From NCBI RefSeq assembly GCF_020216525.1, contig NZ_JAIWOY010000006.1, forward strand, positions 62,001-126,000: DNA of 64,000 nucleotides, written 5' to 3'. The notes beneath the pieces were generated by a model that did no database searches, had not been told where the DNA came from, and saw only the letters and a program-made list of their open reading frames with translations. The first letter of the stretch is position 1; every line of letters starts with the position of its first letter. A program made the position numbers and the translations under genes. The DNA is from Nocardioides nematodiphilus. Its GTDB lineage: Bacteria; Actinomycetota; Actinomycetes; Propionibacteriales; Nocardioidaceae. Shown piece after piece: positions 26,423 to 37,080 of the stretch.

Positions 26423-27451
26423 ACCACGACGACCACCCCCACGGCCGGTCGCAGGATCGTCCCGCCGCGGCTCTCGGAGTACGCCCGCACGTTCGTCGCC
26501 CGGCACGCGTCGGTGATGCCGATGCTCGCCGCGCTGGTGATCCTGGTGCTGATCCTGATCGGCGCGCAGATCCACTTCGGCGACTTCGTCAACCCGCGCA
26601 CGCTCTCCTCGCTGCTGCTCGACAACGCCTACCTGCTGATCCTCGCGGTCGGCATGACGTTCGTGATCGTCACCGGCGGCATCGACCTCTCGGTCGGCTC
26701 GGTGATGGCCTTCACCGGCATCGCCGCCGCCCAGATGCTCGACCACGGCGTCTCCTCGGCGATCGTGATCCCGGCGATGATCCTCGGCGGCGCCGTGATC
26801 GGCCTGATGATCGGCGTGCTCGTGCAGTACTTCGACGTGCAGCCGTTCATCGCCTCGCTCGCCGGGCTCTTCCTGGCGCGCGGCCTCGCGTACGTCGTCA
26901 GCCTCAAGTCGATCCGCGTCGAGAACGAGCACGTGATCTGGCTGCAGTCGACCCGCTGGTGGTTCGGTGAGTGGTACCTCACCCCGACCGGTGTGCTCGC
27001 GCTGCTGACCGTCGTCGTCGGCGCCCTGGTGATGAAGTACACCCGCTTCGGCCGGACGGTCTACGCCGTCGGCGGCGGCGAGCAGTCGGCCCGCCTCATG
27101 GGGCTGGCCGTCGCCCGTACGAAGGTCCTGGTCTACGTCATCAGCGGCGTCTGCGGCGGTCTCGCCGGCCTGGTGCTGACCGCCTACTCCGGCGCCGGCT
27201 ACCCACGCAACGGCATCGGCACCGAGCTCGACGTCATCGCCGCGGTCGTCATCGGCGGCACGCTGCTCACGGGCGGCGTCGGCTACGTGGTCGGTTCGCT
27301 GATCGGCGTTCTGGTCTACGGCACGATCCACACGGTCATCTCCTACATGGGCGCCGAGCAGTCATGGATGCGGATCATCATCGGTCTGATGCTGCTGATG
27401 TTCATCGTGGTGCAGCGGGTGATCGTGGTGAGAGCGGAGCGGCGACGATAA
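26417..27451 (+). CDS. Furanose ABC permease (YjfF-like)
   Basis: The 344-aa protein is a second BPD_transp_2 permease with multiple membrane segments and VTGGIDLSVGSVMAFTG, matching the YjfF partner of YtfT. The start is taken at ATG 26417, since the ATG at 26378 lies in a hairpin of the inserted element and would add 13 non-family residues. The ribosome binding site is weak, unlike those of its operon neighbours. Together the two permeases make a heteromeric channel, as in the E. coli galactofuranose system. Confidence 0.9.
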   Translation: MSTTTTTPTAGRRIVPPRLSEYARTFVARHASVMPMLAALVILVLILIGAQIHFGDFVNPRTLSSLLLDNAYLLILAVGMTFVIVTGGIDLSVGSVMAFTGIAAAQMLDHGVSSAIVIPAMILGGAVIGLMIGVLVQYFDVQPFIASLAGLFLARGLAYVVSLKSIRVENEHVIWLQSTRWWFGEWYLTPTGVLALLTVVVGALVMKYTRFGRTVYAVGGGEQSARLMGLAVARTKVLVYVISGVCGGLAGLVLTAYSGAGYPRNGIGTELDVIAAVVIGGTLLTGGVGYVVGSLIGVLVYGTIHTVISYMGAEQSWMRIIIGLMLLMFIVVQRVIVVRAERRR

Positions 27452-27519
27452 CCGCATGGCCGGTCGCGGCGATGGGCCACAATGACGCCATGCCAGATCA
27501 GGTGCCGGAGGAGGCGCGC

Positions 27520-29055
27520 GTGCGACCGCTCGTCGAGCTCGCCGGGGGGACCGTGCGGTTCGGGGCCGACACCGTCCTCGACGGCGTCGACTTCCGGCTC
27601 TTCCCCGGTGAGGTCCACTCCCTCATGGGGGAGAACGGCGCGGGCAAGTCGACCCTGATCAAGGCTCTCACCGGGGCGCTGCAGCTCTCCGCCGGCACGA
27701 TCCTGCTCGACGGCGAGCCGGTCCACTTCCGCTCGACCCACGACGCGCAGCAGGCGGGGATCCGGGCCGTCTACCAGGAGATCGACCTCCTGCCGAACCT
27801 CTCGGTCGCGGAGAACATCATGCTCGGCTCCGAGCCGCGCCGCTTCGGCCTGGTCGACTGGGCGCAGATGCGGCGGCGTGCCGCCGCGGTGCTCGACGAC
27901 CTGGGCCTCGACATCGATCCGGCGACCACGCTGAGCCACCACTCGATCGCGGTGCAGCAGCTGGTCGCGATCGCCCGGGCGCTGTCGACCGACGCCCGGG
28001 TGCTGGTGCTCGACGAGCCCACCTCGAGCCTGGACGCCGCCGAGTGCGCCGAGCTCTTCCGGGTGATCGCCGGGCTCAAGGAGCGCGGCGTCGCCATCAT
28101 CTTCATCTCGCACTTCCTCGACCAGGTCTACGAGGTCTGCGACCGGGTCACGGTGCTGCGCGACGGCTCGCTGGTGGGGGAGTACCTCACCCGGGAGTTC
28201 CTCCGCGTCGACCTGGTCCAGGCGATGCTCGGCCACAACGCCGAGGCGCTCCGGTCGCGCTCGCGGCTCCAGGTCGTCGAGGACGACGCCGTACGCCGCC
28301 CGTTCCTCTCGGTACGCGGCCTGAGCTCTCAGCGCCGGATCGCGGACGCCGACGTGGACCTCGTCGAGGGCGACGTGCTCGGGATCGCCGGACTGCTCGG
28401 CTCGGGGCGCACGGAGCTGGCGCGTGCGATGACCGGTGTGGATCGCGCCGATGCCGGGATCATCCGCATCGACGGCGCCGCGCGTGGCCCCCGAGGACCG
28501 CGGGAGGCGATCGCACTGGGCGTCGTCTACTCCTCGGAGAACCGTCGCACCGAAGGGATCATCGGCGAGCTCAGCGTGGGCGACAACATCACGCTCGCGC
28601 TGCAGGCCCAGCAGGGCATCCTGCGACGCATCGGCGGTGCCCGCCAGCGCGAGCTGGCCCAGAGCTGGGTCGAGGCGCTCGACATCCGTCCGCCCGACCT
28701 CGACCGGCCCGCCGGAACCCTGTCGGGAGGCAACCAGCAGAAGGTGCTGCTCGCCCGGTTGCTGGCCCTGGCCCCTCGGGTACTCGTCCTCGACGAGCCC
28801 ACCCGCGGAATCGACGTCGGCGCCAAGGTCGAGATCCAGAACCTGGTGGGCGACCTCGCCGACAACGGGCTGTCGGTCATGTTCATCTCGGCCGAGCTCG
28901 AGGAGGTCCTGCGCGTGGGCAACCGGGTCGCGATCCTGCACGACGGCAAGATCGTGGAGACCCTGCCCGCCGAGGAGCTCACTCCCGACTCCCTGCTCGC
29001 GCTGGTCGCGCAGGGCAGCTCGGTCGGATCCGCCCCGGTGAAGGAGGCCCGATGA
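27520..29055 (+). CDS. Second double-domain sugar ABC ATPase (YtfR-like)
   Basis: The 511-aa protein has two ABC domains and is a clear paralogue of the ATPase at 23735. Domain 1 shows GENGAGKST, SIAVQQLVAIARA and LVLDEPTSSLD; domain 2 shows GLLGSGRTELA, LSGGNQQKVLL and LVLDEPTRGIDVG. All motifs look intact. I prefer GTG 27520, five bases after AGGAGG; ATG 27490 in the same frame is an alternative. It may serve the same permeases under other conditions or a transporter elsewhere. Two complete ATPases in one such operon is unusual. Confidence 0.9.
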   Translation: MRPLVELAGGTVRFGADTVLDGVDFRLFPGEVHSLMGENGAGKSTLIKALTGALQLSAGTILLDGEPVHFRSTHDAQQAGIRAVYQEIDLLPNLSVAENIMLGSEPRRFGLVDWAQMRRRAAAVLDDLGLDIDPATTLSHHSIAVQQLVAIARALSTDARVLVLDEPTSSLDAAECAELFRVIAGLKERGVAIIFISHFLDQVYEVCDRVTVLRDGSLVGEYLTREFLRVDLVQAMLGHNAEALRSRSRLQVVEDDAVRRPFLSVRGLSSQRRIADADVDLVEGDVLGIAGLLGSGRTELARAMTGVDRADAGIIRIDGAARGPRGPREAIALGVVYSSENRRTEGIIGELSVGDNITLALQAQQGILRRIGGARQRELAQSWVEALDIRPPDLDRPAGTLSGGNQQKVLLARLLALAPRVLVLDEPTRGIDVGAKVEIQNLVGDLADNGLSVMFISAELEEVLRVGNRVAILHDGKIVETLPAEELTPDSLLALVAQGSSVGSAPVKEAR

Positions 29056-30074
29056 GCGAGCCGCAGCCCAGCGGGCCCGACGGGCGCGCCGCCAACATCT
29101 TCGACGTCGCGCGCCTGGCCGGCGTCTCACACCAGACCGTGTCGCGGGTGATCAACGACCTGACCGGCGTACGGCCCTCGACCAAGGCGCGCGTCGAGCA
29201 GGCCATCGCCCAGCTGCGCTACAGCCCCTCGCCGGCCGCCCGCGCGCTGGTCACCAAGCGCAGCCGCACCATCGGCCTGATCACGCCGGCGGTCGCCGAC
29301 TACGGCCCCACCTCGATCGCGATGCACTTCAACCTGGCCGCGCGCGTGGCGCGCTACGTCGTCGAGTCGGTCAGCACCCCGGCCGACGACCCCAAGGCCG
29401 TACGCGCGGTCATCGACGGGCTGCTGCGCCAGCGCGTCGACGCGATCGTGCTGGTCGTCGTCGACGTCGAGATCCTGGAGATGGCCCGCAGCCTCGACCT
29501 GCGGATCCCGATCGTGATCGCCGGCTCCGCGTCGCGCCGCAGCCCGGGGCTGGTCGGGTTCGACCAGTACCGCGGGGCCCGCGCGGCCGTACGGCATCTC
29601 GCCGAGCTCGGCCACACCCGCGTGCTGCACCTCGCCGGACAGCGGCACGCCCCCGACTCCTCGGAGCGGGTGCGCGGCTGGCGCGACGAGCTCGCGGAGC
29701 AGCGCCTGGAGATCCCGACGCCGGTCTTCGGCGACTGGTCGGCGGCGTCGGGCTACAAGCTCGGGATGGACCTCGACGTCGCGCCCGGCGACGCCGTCTT
29801 CGTCGGCAACGACCAGATGACCATCGGTCTGCTCTCCGCGCTGCGCGAGCGCGGACTCAGCGTGCCCGGCGACATCAGCATCGTCGGCTTCGACGACATC
29901 CCCGAGGCCGCCTACCTCTACCCGCCGCTGACCACCGTGCGCCAGGAGTTCGCCCAGCTCGGCGAGCTGATGATGCAGAAGCTGCTCATCGCGATCGAGG
30001 AGTCCGAGCCGGTCACCCAGGACACCCCGCTGCCCACGCAGTTGGTCGTACGGCAGTCGACCCGGACGATCTGA
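29052..30074 (+). CDS. LacI-family regulator of the furanose importer operon
   Basis: The 340-aa protein has a LacI helix-turn-helix (IFDVARLAGVSHQTVSRVIND, within residues 15-36) and a ligand-binding domain. The ATG at 29052 overlaps the ATPase stop (ATGA) and has AAGGAGG upstream. As the last gene of the operon it probably controls the three TGTGANCGNT-type sites ahead of the binding-protein gene, giving feedback control. The effector is unknown and is likely the transported sugar. Confidence 0.88.
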   Translation: MSEPQPSGPDGRAANIFDVARLAGVSHQTVSRVINDLTGVRPSTKARVEQAIAQLRYSPSPAARALVTKRSRTIGLITPAVADYGPTSIAMHFNLAARVARYVVESVSTPADDPKAVRAVIDGLLRQRVDAIVLVVVDVEILEMARSLDLRIPIVIAGSASRRSPGLVGFDQYRGARAAVRHLAELGHTRVLHLAGQRHAPDSSERVRGWRDELAEQRLEIPTPVFGDWSAASGYKLGMDLDVAPGDAVFVGNDQMTIGLLSALRERGLSVPGDISIVGFDDIPEAAYLYPPLTTVRQEFAQLGELMMQKLLIAIEESEPVTQDTPLPTQLVVRQSTRTI

Positions 30075-30083
30075 GCGGCGCCG

Positions 30084-30246
30084 AACTGTCACGGTGACCC
30101 TTCCAAACTGTCACCGTGACCTTTTGCGGCACGGGTGACCGTTCAAAGGGTCACTCTCGCGCCAAAGGATCACCGTGACCCTTTGCGGCGCGGGTGACCG
30201 TTCAAAGGGTCACTCTCGCGCCAAAGGATCACCGTGACCCTTTGCG
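30084..30246. repeat. GTCAC/GTGAC modular repeat, locus A
   Basis: This gene-free stretch holds several dyads of the type GTCACSGTGACC followed by TTTGCG. It contains a 59-bp tandem duplication in which the 18-bp core GTTCAAAGGGTCACTCTC occurs at 30141-30158 and 30200-30217. Each core's final GGTCACTC can pair with the GGGTGACC in front of it. The same building blocks recur at 30538 and 40958. It encodes no protein that I can support. Confidence 0.75.
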
Positions 30247-30313
30247 CATGGCACGACCATCCGCGGGCCCTCGTGCTCCGGCCGGCCCTGGGGCGCCCGG
30301 ATAGGTTGGCCGC

Positions 30314-30532
30314 ATGACGAAGAAGGACGGCGCCCTGCTGCTCGGCATCGGGGTCTGGAACATCGGCATCTGGGGCAACTTCGCCCGCAACCTCCGCCGC
30401 ACGGCCGCGGACCCGACGCAGGACCGCCCGCGCGCCTACTACATCGCGCATGCCGGCCTGATCGTCGCGAACACCGCGATCGGCGGGCTGCTGATCGGCA
30501 AGGGGGCCGGCGCCCTCGCGGCCAAGAGCTGA
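30314..30532 (+). CDS. Small SCO4848-family membrane protein
   Basis: The 72-aa protein has two hydrophobic segments (about residues 7-23 and 44-65) separated by a charged stretch. GVWNIGIWGNFARNL followed by PRAYYIAHAGLIVAN resembles the small actinobacterial SCO4848 family, whose function is unknown. TAGGTT (30302-30307) lies exactly 6 bases before the ATG, so the mRNA is probably leaderless. The gene stands alone, bracketed on both sides by the GTCAC/GTGAC repeats. Confidence 0.7.
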   Translation: MTKKDGALLLGIGVWNIGIWGNFARNLRRTAADPTQDRPRAYYIAHAGLIVANTAIGGLLIGKGAGALAAKS

Positions 30533-30537
30533 CCCGG

Positions 30538-30645
30538 CCCAAACGGTCACGGTGACCTTTCCAAACGGTCACGGTGACCTTTTGCGCCGAGAGTGACAGT
30601 TCAAAGGGTCACTCTCACCCCGAAAGGTCACGGTGACCCTTTGCG
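30538..30645. repeat. GTCAC/GTGAC modular repeat, locus B
   Basis: Two copies of AAACGGTCACGGTGACCTTT are followed by GAGAGTGACAGTTCAAAGG and GGTCACTCTC, then by another GGTCACGGTGACC ending in TTTGCGG. The core GTTCAAAGGGTCACTCTC is at 30599-30616. The order of blocks matches locus A. It lies between the 72-aa gene and the sdh terminator. Confidence 0.75.
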
Positions 30646-30708
30646 GCGCGGCGCCGGCCCGAATCAAGCGCGGTGCTCTTCTCGCAGCAGCAGGCACCGT
30701 AGACAGCA

Positions 30709-30741
30709 CGAAGGGCCGCCCCAGCGGGGAGCGGCCCTTCG
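30709..30741 (-). terminator. Terminator hairpin of the sdh operon
   Basis: CGAAGGGCCGC (30709-30719) pairs perfectly with GCGGCCCTTCG (30731-30741) around an 11-nt loop. It lies about 20 bp beyond the sdhB stop on the minus strand and could also act in the other direction. Confidence 0.75.
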
Positions 30742-30759
30742 TACGGTGCTGCTAGGTGC

Positions 30760-31499
30760 TCAGTAACCCTGCTTGATCGAGTCGCGCAGGTCCTTGTTGA
30801 GCTGGGAGATCACGTCGAGCGGGATCTCCTTGGGGCACGCCGCGGCGCACTCACCGATGTTGGTGCAGCCGCCGAAGCCCTCGTGGTCGTGCTGGGCGAT
30901 CATCGTGGCGACGCGGGAGTACCGCTCGGGCTGGCCCTGCGGCAGCTCACCGAGGTGGGTGATCTTCGCGCCGAGGAACAGCGAGGCCGAGCCGTTGGGG
31001 CACGCCGCGACGCACGCGCCGCAGCCGATGCAGGTCGCCACGTTGAAGGCGCGCTGCGCCTTGTCGCGGGGCGCCGGCACCGAGTTCGCCTCGGGGGCCG
31101 AGCCGGTGTTGGCCGAGATGTAGCCACCGTTGGCGATGATCCGGTCGAACGCGGAGCGGTCGACGATCAGGTCCTTGACGACCGGGAACGGGTCGGCGCG
31201 CCACGGCTCGATGGTGATGGTGTCACCGTCGTTGAAGGACCGCATGTGCAGCTGGCAGGTCGTGGTGACCTCGGGGCCGTGCGCCTGACCGTTGATCATC
31301 AGGGAGCACATGCCGCAGATGCCCTCGCGACAGTCGGAGTCGAACGCGATCGGCTCCTCGCCCTGGTGCAGGAGCTGCTCGTTGAGCAGGTCCAGCATCT
31401 CCAGGAACGACATGTCGGAGGACACGCCATCGAGCGTGTACGTGTGCATCGCACCGGCAGCGGTGGCGTTGGCCTGCCGCCAGATCTTGAGGGTGAGGT

Positions 31500-31503
<4 letters not shown>
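30760..31503 (-). CDS. sdhB: Succinate dehydrogenase iron-sulfur subunit
   Basis: The 247-aa protein carries the electron-transfer centres of complex II. Residues C58, C63, C66 and C83 bind the 2Fe-2S cluster, and the later [14 protein letters not shown] and [14 protein letters not shown] bind the 4Fe-4S and 3Fe-4S clusters. It passes electrons from the flavoprotein to the membrane quinone site. The GTG start at 31503 overlaps the sdhA stop by 4 bases (GTGA), so the longer open frame upstream is not used. Confidence 0.95.
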
Positions 31504-33563
<2,060 letters not shown>

Positions 33564-33575
33564 GGTGTGTGTCCC

Positions 33576-34289
33576 TTACTTGGTGATGACGCCGAAGGCG
33601 ATGAACAGCGGAACCAGCGAGAAGCCGCCGGCGATCACGATCGCGACCGCCCAGCCGGCGATCCGCGCACGGGCGCGGGAGGTGGCGGTGTTGGTCATGC
33701 CCAGGGTCTGCAACGAGCTGAACGTGCCGTGGTGGAGGTGGAACCCGAGCGCGATCATGGCGAGCAGGTAGATGACCGTCATCCACCAGGCGCTGCCGTG
33801 GAAGGCGTTGTAGAGGAGGTTGAACGGATCCTCGTTGCCCGTCGAGCCGTCCGTGATGTCGATCTTCACGATCGTGAACTGCAGCAGGTGCCAGATCACG
33901 AAGAGCAGGATCGTGAGCCCGCCCCAGCGCATGGTGCGGCTGGAGAGCGAGGACGCGACGTTCTTCTTGACCTGGTACTTGGTGCTGCGGGCGCGGCTGG
34001 CGCGCCGCCACAGCGCCACGGCCGCCGCCACGTGCACGATCAGGGAGACGATCAGGACGGCCCGGATGATCCACAGCGCACCGCTGCGAGGAAGCATCGG
34101 GGTGCCCAGCGTCCGCAGGTGCTCTGCATATTCGTTGTAGGCATCGTGGCCCGCGAAGGCCTTCAGATTGCCGTACATGTGCAGGAGCACGAAGAGGATG
34201 AAGATGATCCCGCTAGCGGCCATGGCCAGCTTCAGCGCGATCGTCGAGCGCGTCGCGCGCACTCCCTTGACGAGTTCGGTCGTTGCCAC
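33576..34289 (-). CDS. sdhC: Succinate dehydrogenase cytochrome b subunit
   Basis: The 237-aa protein has five hydrophobic segments with membrane histidines (LHMYGNLKAF, VIWHLLQF, LGFHLHHGTFSS) likely to ligate haem. It anchors SdhAB to the membrane and reduces quinone. I start at GTG 34289, since relatives begin at about ATTELVKGVRATRS; the frame stays open to GTG 34313. TAACGT lies 8 bases upstream of 34289, so a leaderless start is possible. It is the first gene of the sdhCAB operon. Confidence 0.9.
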   Translation of the reverse strand: MATTELVKGVRATRSTIALKLAMAASGIIFILFVLLHMYGNLKAFAGHDAYNEYAEHLRTLGTPMLPRSGALWIIRAVLIVSLIVHVAAAVALWRRASRARSTKYQVKKNVASSLSSRTMRWGGLTILLFVIWHLLQFTIVKIDITDGSTGNEDPFNLLYNAFHGSAWWMTVIYLLAMIALGFHLHHGTFSSLQTLGMTNTATSRARARIAGWAVAIVIAGGFSLVPLFIAFGVITK

Positions 34290-34382
34290 GAAAGGGCACG
34301 TTACCGCGATCACAGGCGACCGAGCAGTCGGGGTGGGTGTGACATAAGCCCGGTTAGGACACCCTTATCGGAATCCGGGAAC

Positions 34383-35423
34383 TCACGCCGGAGCGAGAAC
34401 GTACGGGCCGACGAGCTCGTCGACCGCGTCGCGCCAACTGCGGGCGAGTGCCACCTCGCGGCCGCGCTCCCCGAGGAGGCCGCGCTGCGGGTCGGCGGCG
34501 ACGGCCGCGATCGCGTCGGCCAGGCCGCGCTCGTCCGTCGGGTCGTAGAGCAGCCCGGTCTCGAGATGGCGGACCACGCCGACCGCGCCGCCGGCCCGCG
34601 GTGCGATGACGGGCAGTCCGCTGGCGCCGGCCTCGCGCAGCGAGTGCGAGCAGGTCTCGGCCGTGCCGGGGTGGACGAGGACGTCGAGGGAGGCGACCGC
34701 GGTGGCCAGGTCGCCCGCGGTCAGCGCTCCGGTGAAGCGGGCGTCGGGCAGCCGCTGCTCGAGCCAGCCGCGCTGGGCGCCGTCGCCGATGATCACCGGG
34801 CGTACGTTCCTGCTGGCACGCAGGTCGGCGAGCTGACGTACGCCGTGCCGCTTGGCGAGCGCGCCGACGTACCCGACCACGACCTGACGGCCCTGTGGCC
34901 GGCTGGCGCGCGACCACTTCTCCGCCAGCCACGGATCGCGCAGCGACGGCGCGAACGCGGCTCCGTCGACGCCAGGCAGCCACAGCTCGGCCTCGACGTC
35001 GAGCTCGGCCAGGCGTTCGACCATCCATCGGGCGGTGACGACCAGGTGGTCGGCGCGATCCGCGACCCGGCTGCGCCAGTACTCGGCGGTCGCCTCCGCC
35101 ACGGGTGCCTGCTGGACGGCGATGGTGCGCAGCCCGAGTTCGCGGGCGTGCTTGAGCGCCTTGCGCCCGAGCCGGCCCGGGTTGATCACCTGCACGAGGT
35201 CCGGCTCGAAGTCGGCGAGCGCGTCGCGCACCTGGCCCCCGGGCTTGGCGACCGGGTTGACCCGGACGACGCGGCTGCGGTTGTAGCTCGGCAGACCCGG
35301 CCCGGGTGCGATGAAGCGTACGTCGTGGCCGGTCTCGATCAATCGGTCGGCGATCGCCTTCACCGTGGTGGTGGCGCCGTCGGTCGCGGGGTAGAACGTG
35401 TCGGTCACCAGAGCGATGCGCAT
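34383..35423 (-). CDS. Glycosyltransferase family 4 protein
   Basis: The 346-aa protein has the GT-B fold pattern. The N-terminal MRIALVTDTFYPATDGATTT is the acceptor-domain start seen in GT4 mannosyl- and glucosyltransferases such as PimB-like enzymes. The C-terminal GYVGALAKRHGVRQL and HPGTAETCSHSLREAGASG match the nucleotide-sugar-binding domain, with a Glu in the E-x7-E region. It transfers a sugar from a nucleotide donor to a lipid or other acceptor at the inner face of the membrane. It stands alone, so the acceptor cannot be named. Confidence 0.85.
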   Translation of the reverse strand: MRIALVTDTFYPATDGATTTVKAIADRLIETGHDVRFIAPGPGLPSYNRSRVVRVNPVAKPGGQVRDALADFEPDLVQVINPGRLGRKALKHARELGLRTIAVQQAPVAEATAEYWRSRVADRADHLVVTARWMVERLAELDVEAELWLPGVDGAAFAPSLRDPWLAEKWSRASRPQGRQVVVGYVGALAKRHGVRQLADLRASRNVRPVIIGDGAQRGWLEQRLPDARFTGALTAGDLATAVASLDVLVHPGTAETCSHSLREAGASGLPVIAPRAGGAVGVVRHLETGLLYDPTDERGLADAIAAVAADPQRGLLGERGREVALARSWRDAVDELVGPYVLAPA

Positions 35424-35560
35424 GCACCCAGGGTGGGTCAGGCGGGTGTGCGTCGGACCAGCCGTGGATGGACGTCGGGTGAACTCTCACGCGGCAGCTC
35501 CGGCTGCGCCACGATCAGGCCATCACCGGACCCCGAGGCGCCTTCGCCGCGCCGCGGCGC

Positions 35561-35998
35561 GTGGTGCTCGCCCTCGCGATCGGCTCGTTCTCGATCGCGG
35601 CGCTGATGGGGATCATCGCGCTGGTCGGGGGCGGCGGCTTCGGCGAGACGCAGGCGTCGCTGCTGCTGACCGCGGCGGGTCAGCGCGGGGGCTGGGTCCT
35701 CGATGGGACGCTGCTCGCGTCGAGCCTGCTCGCCCTCATCGTGATCGCGCAGGTCCTCTCCGGTGACAGCAACGAGGTCGCGTTGCGTGTCACGGGCATC
35801 CTCGGGATCCTCGACGTCCTCGGTGCGGTCGTCACGATCGGTCTGGCCCGCTTCGGAGCTCGCCCGCCCGTACGGCTCTCGGGCGTGCTGGCCCTCCCGC
35901 CGGACCTGCGCGCGGCCCTCGACGACCGCGCGGACGCGACCGGCCGCCCGAGTGCCGATCTCCTGGCAGACGCCGTCCGGAGCTACCTGCGCGACTGA
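35561..35998 (+). CDS. Hypothetical membrane protein with ribbon-helix-helix-like tail
   Basis: I do not recognise this 145-aa protein. It has three hydrophobic segments (about residues 1-23, 45-62 and 75-95), then a soluble C-terminus LPPDLRAALDDRADATGRPSADLL that resembles the short helical sequences of CopG-type ribbon-helix-helix proteins. No start codon occurs upstream before an in-frame stop, so GTG 35561 is the first possible start. No clear Shine-Dalgarno is seen. It lies divergent from the glycosyltransferase gene and convergent with the Band-7 gene. Confidence 0.6.
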   Translation: MVLALAIGSFSIAALMGIIALVGGGGFGETQASLLLTAAGQRGGWVLDGTLLASSLLALIVIAQVLSGDSNEVALRVTGILGILDVLGAVVTIGLARFGARPPVRLSGVLALPPDLRAALDDRADATGRPSADLLADAVRSYLRD

Positions 35999-36002
35999 GT
36001 GG

Positions 36003-36989
36003 TCACTTCGTGCTGGCGGCTCCGCCGGGCAGGACGAGGTTGCTGCCGGCGCCCGGCCAGCAGGAGAAGCCGGCCGGGATCGCCTGGCCGCCCTTGACCA
36101 TCTCCTCCAGCGTGTCGAGACACTTGCTGACCAGGACGTTGGGGTCCTTGGAGACGGAGTCTGCGAGAGCCTTGTTCGCCGCGGCCTCGGCGGTCGCGGT
36201 CTTCTGCCGCTGCTCGGCGATCCGGGTGTTGCCGACCTCGGCCTGGTAGGCGTTGATCTTCGCCTGGGTGGTGTCGGCGAGCCGCAGGAACGACATCGTG
36301 ACGGAGTCGATGATGATCTGGGCGCGGCCGCGGTTCATCGCGGCGAGGCGCTCGCCCATCTGGGTCGCGATCTGCTTGCTGAAGTCGTCCAGGTTCGGCG
36401 CGGCGCTGATCTCGGTGTTGTCCTTGACGCTGTTCGCGGCCTCGTTGACGTTGGCGAGCGGGTTGAACGCGCCGAGGACGTCGTTGACGGCGCCCTTGAG
36501 CTGGGTGACGACGAGGCTGTCGCGGATGGTCGCGTTGACGTCGTTGCTCCGGTAGTTCTGGAACAGCGAGCTCGCCTCGTCGGGGGCGATGTGCCAGCGG
36601 ATCGTGAGGTCGGCGCAGGCGGTCGAGGAGTCCCCGATGCGGACCTGGATGCAGTGGTCGCCGGCGAACTCGTCGGGCTGGATCGCGGCGTCCATCTCCG
36701 TCACCTTCTGCCACGGCGCCTTCAGGTGGACGCCGTTGGGCAGGTCCCGGCCGGTCGGCTTCCCGAACGACGTCACGACGCCCACGTCCTTGGTGCCGAC
36801 CGTGGTGACGCAGTCCGCGACCACCCAGATGACGGTGAGCACGGCGATGGCGACGAGCCCGAGGCCGATCACCCGGCCGCTGCGCGGCGCGGCGCCGTCA
36901 GCGGTGGCGCGCCTGCCCTTGGCGCTGGTGCGCTGCCACACGATGACGCCGACCACGGCGAGGATGACGAGAACGATCAGGAAGCCCAC
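36003..36989 (-). CDS. SPFH/Band-7 domain membrane protein
   Basis: The 328-aa protein has two N-terminal hydrophobic segments (about 2-20 and 40-60) and then a Band-7/SPFH domain (VGTKDVGVVTSFGKPTGR onward). A helical Ala/Glu/Gln-rich stretch (AEQRQKTATAEAAANKAL) is typical of the C-terminal coiled coil of prohibitin-like proteins. Such proteins oligomerise on membranes and often guide proteases; the role here is unknown. The start is set at GTG 36989, 7 bases after TAGAGT, a leaderless arrangement. The frame is open further upstream to 37058. Confidence 0.8.
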   Translation of the reverse strand: MGFLIVLVILAVVGVIVWQRTSAKGRRATADGAAPRSGRVIGLGLVAIAVLTVIWVVADCVTTVGTKDVGVVTSFGKPTGRDLPNGVHLKAPWQKVTEMDAAIQPDEFAGDHCIQVRIGDSSTACADLTIRWHIAPDEASSLFQNYRSNDVNATIRDSLVVTQLKGAVNDVLGAFNPLANVNEAANSVKDNTEISAAPNLDDFSKQIATQMGERLAAMNRGRAQIIIDSVTMSFLRLADTTQAKINAYQAEVGNTRIAEQRQKTATAEAAANKALADSVSKDPNVLVSKCLDTLEEMVKGGQAIPAGFSCWPGAGSNLVLPGGAASTK

Positions 36990-37080
36990 CGCGCGGACTC
37001 TACGTCCTGCGAGCCGTACCCGTTGGTAGGAAAGGTCACATCCTGTGGCGGACGCCACGCAGGCTCCCTAAGGTGCGCCC

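Noticed and set aside
27490..27519. Earlier ATG start of the second ATPase
   Set aside because: GTG 27520 has AGGAGG at ideal spacing and alignment with the first ATPase begins there; the earlier ATG stays possible.
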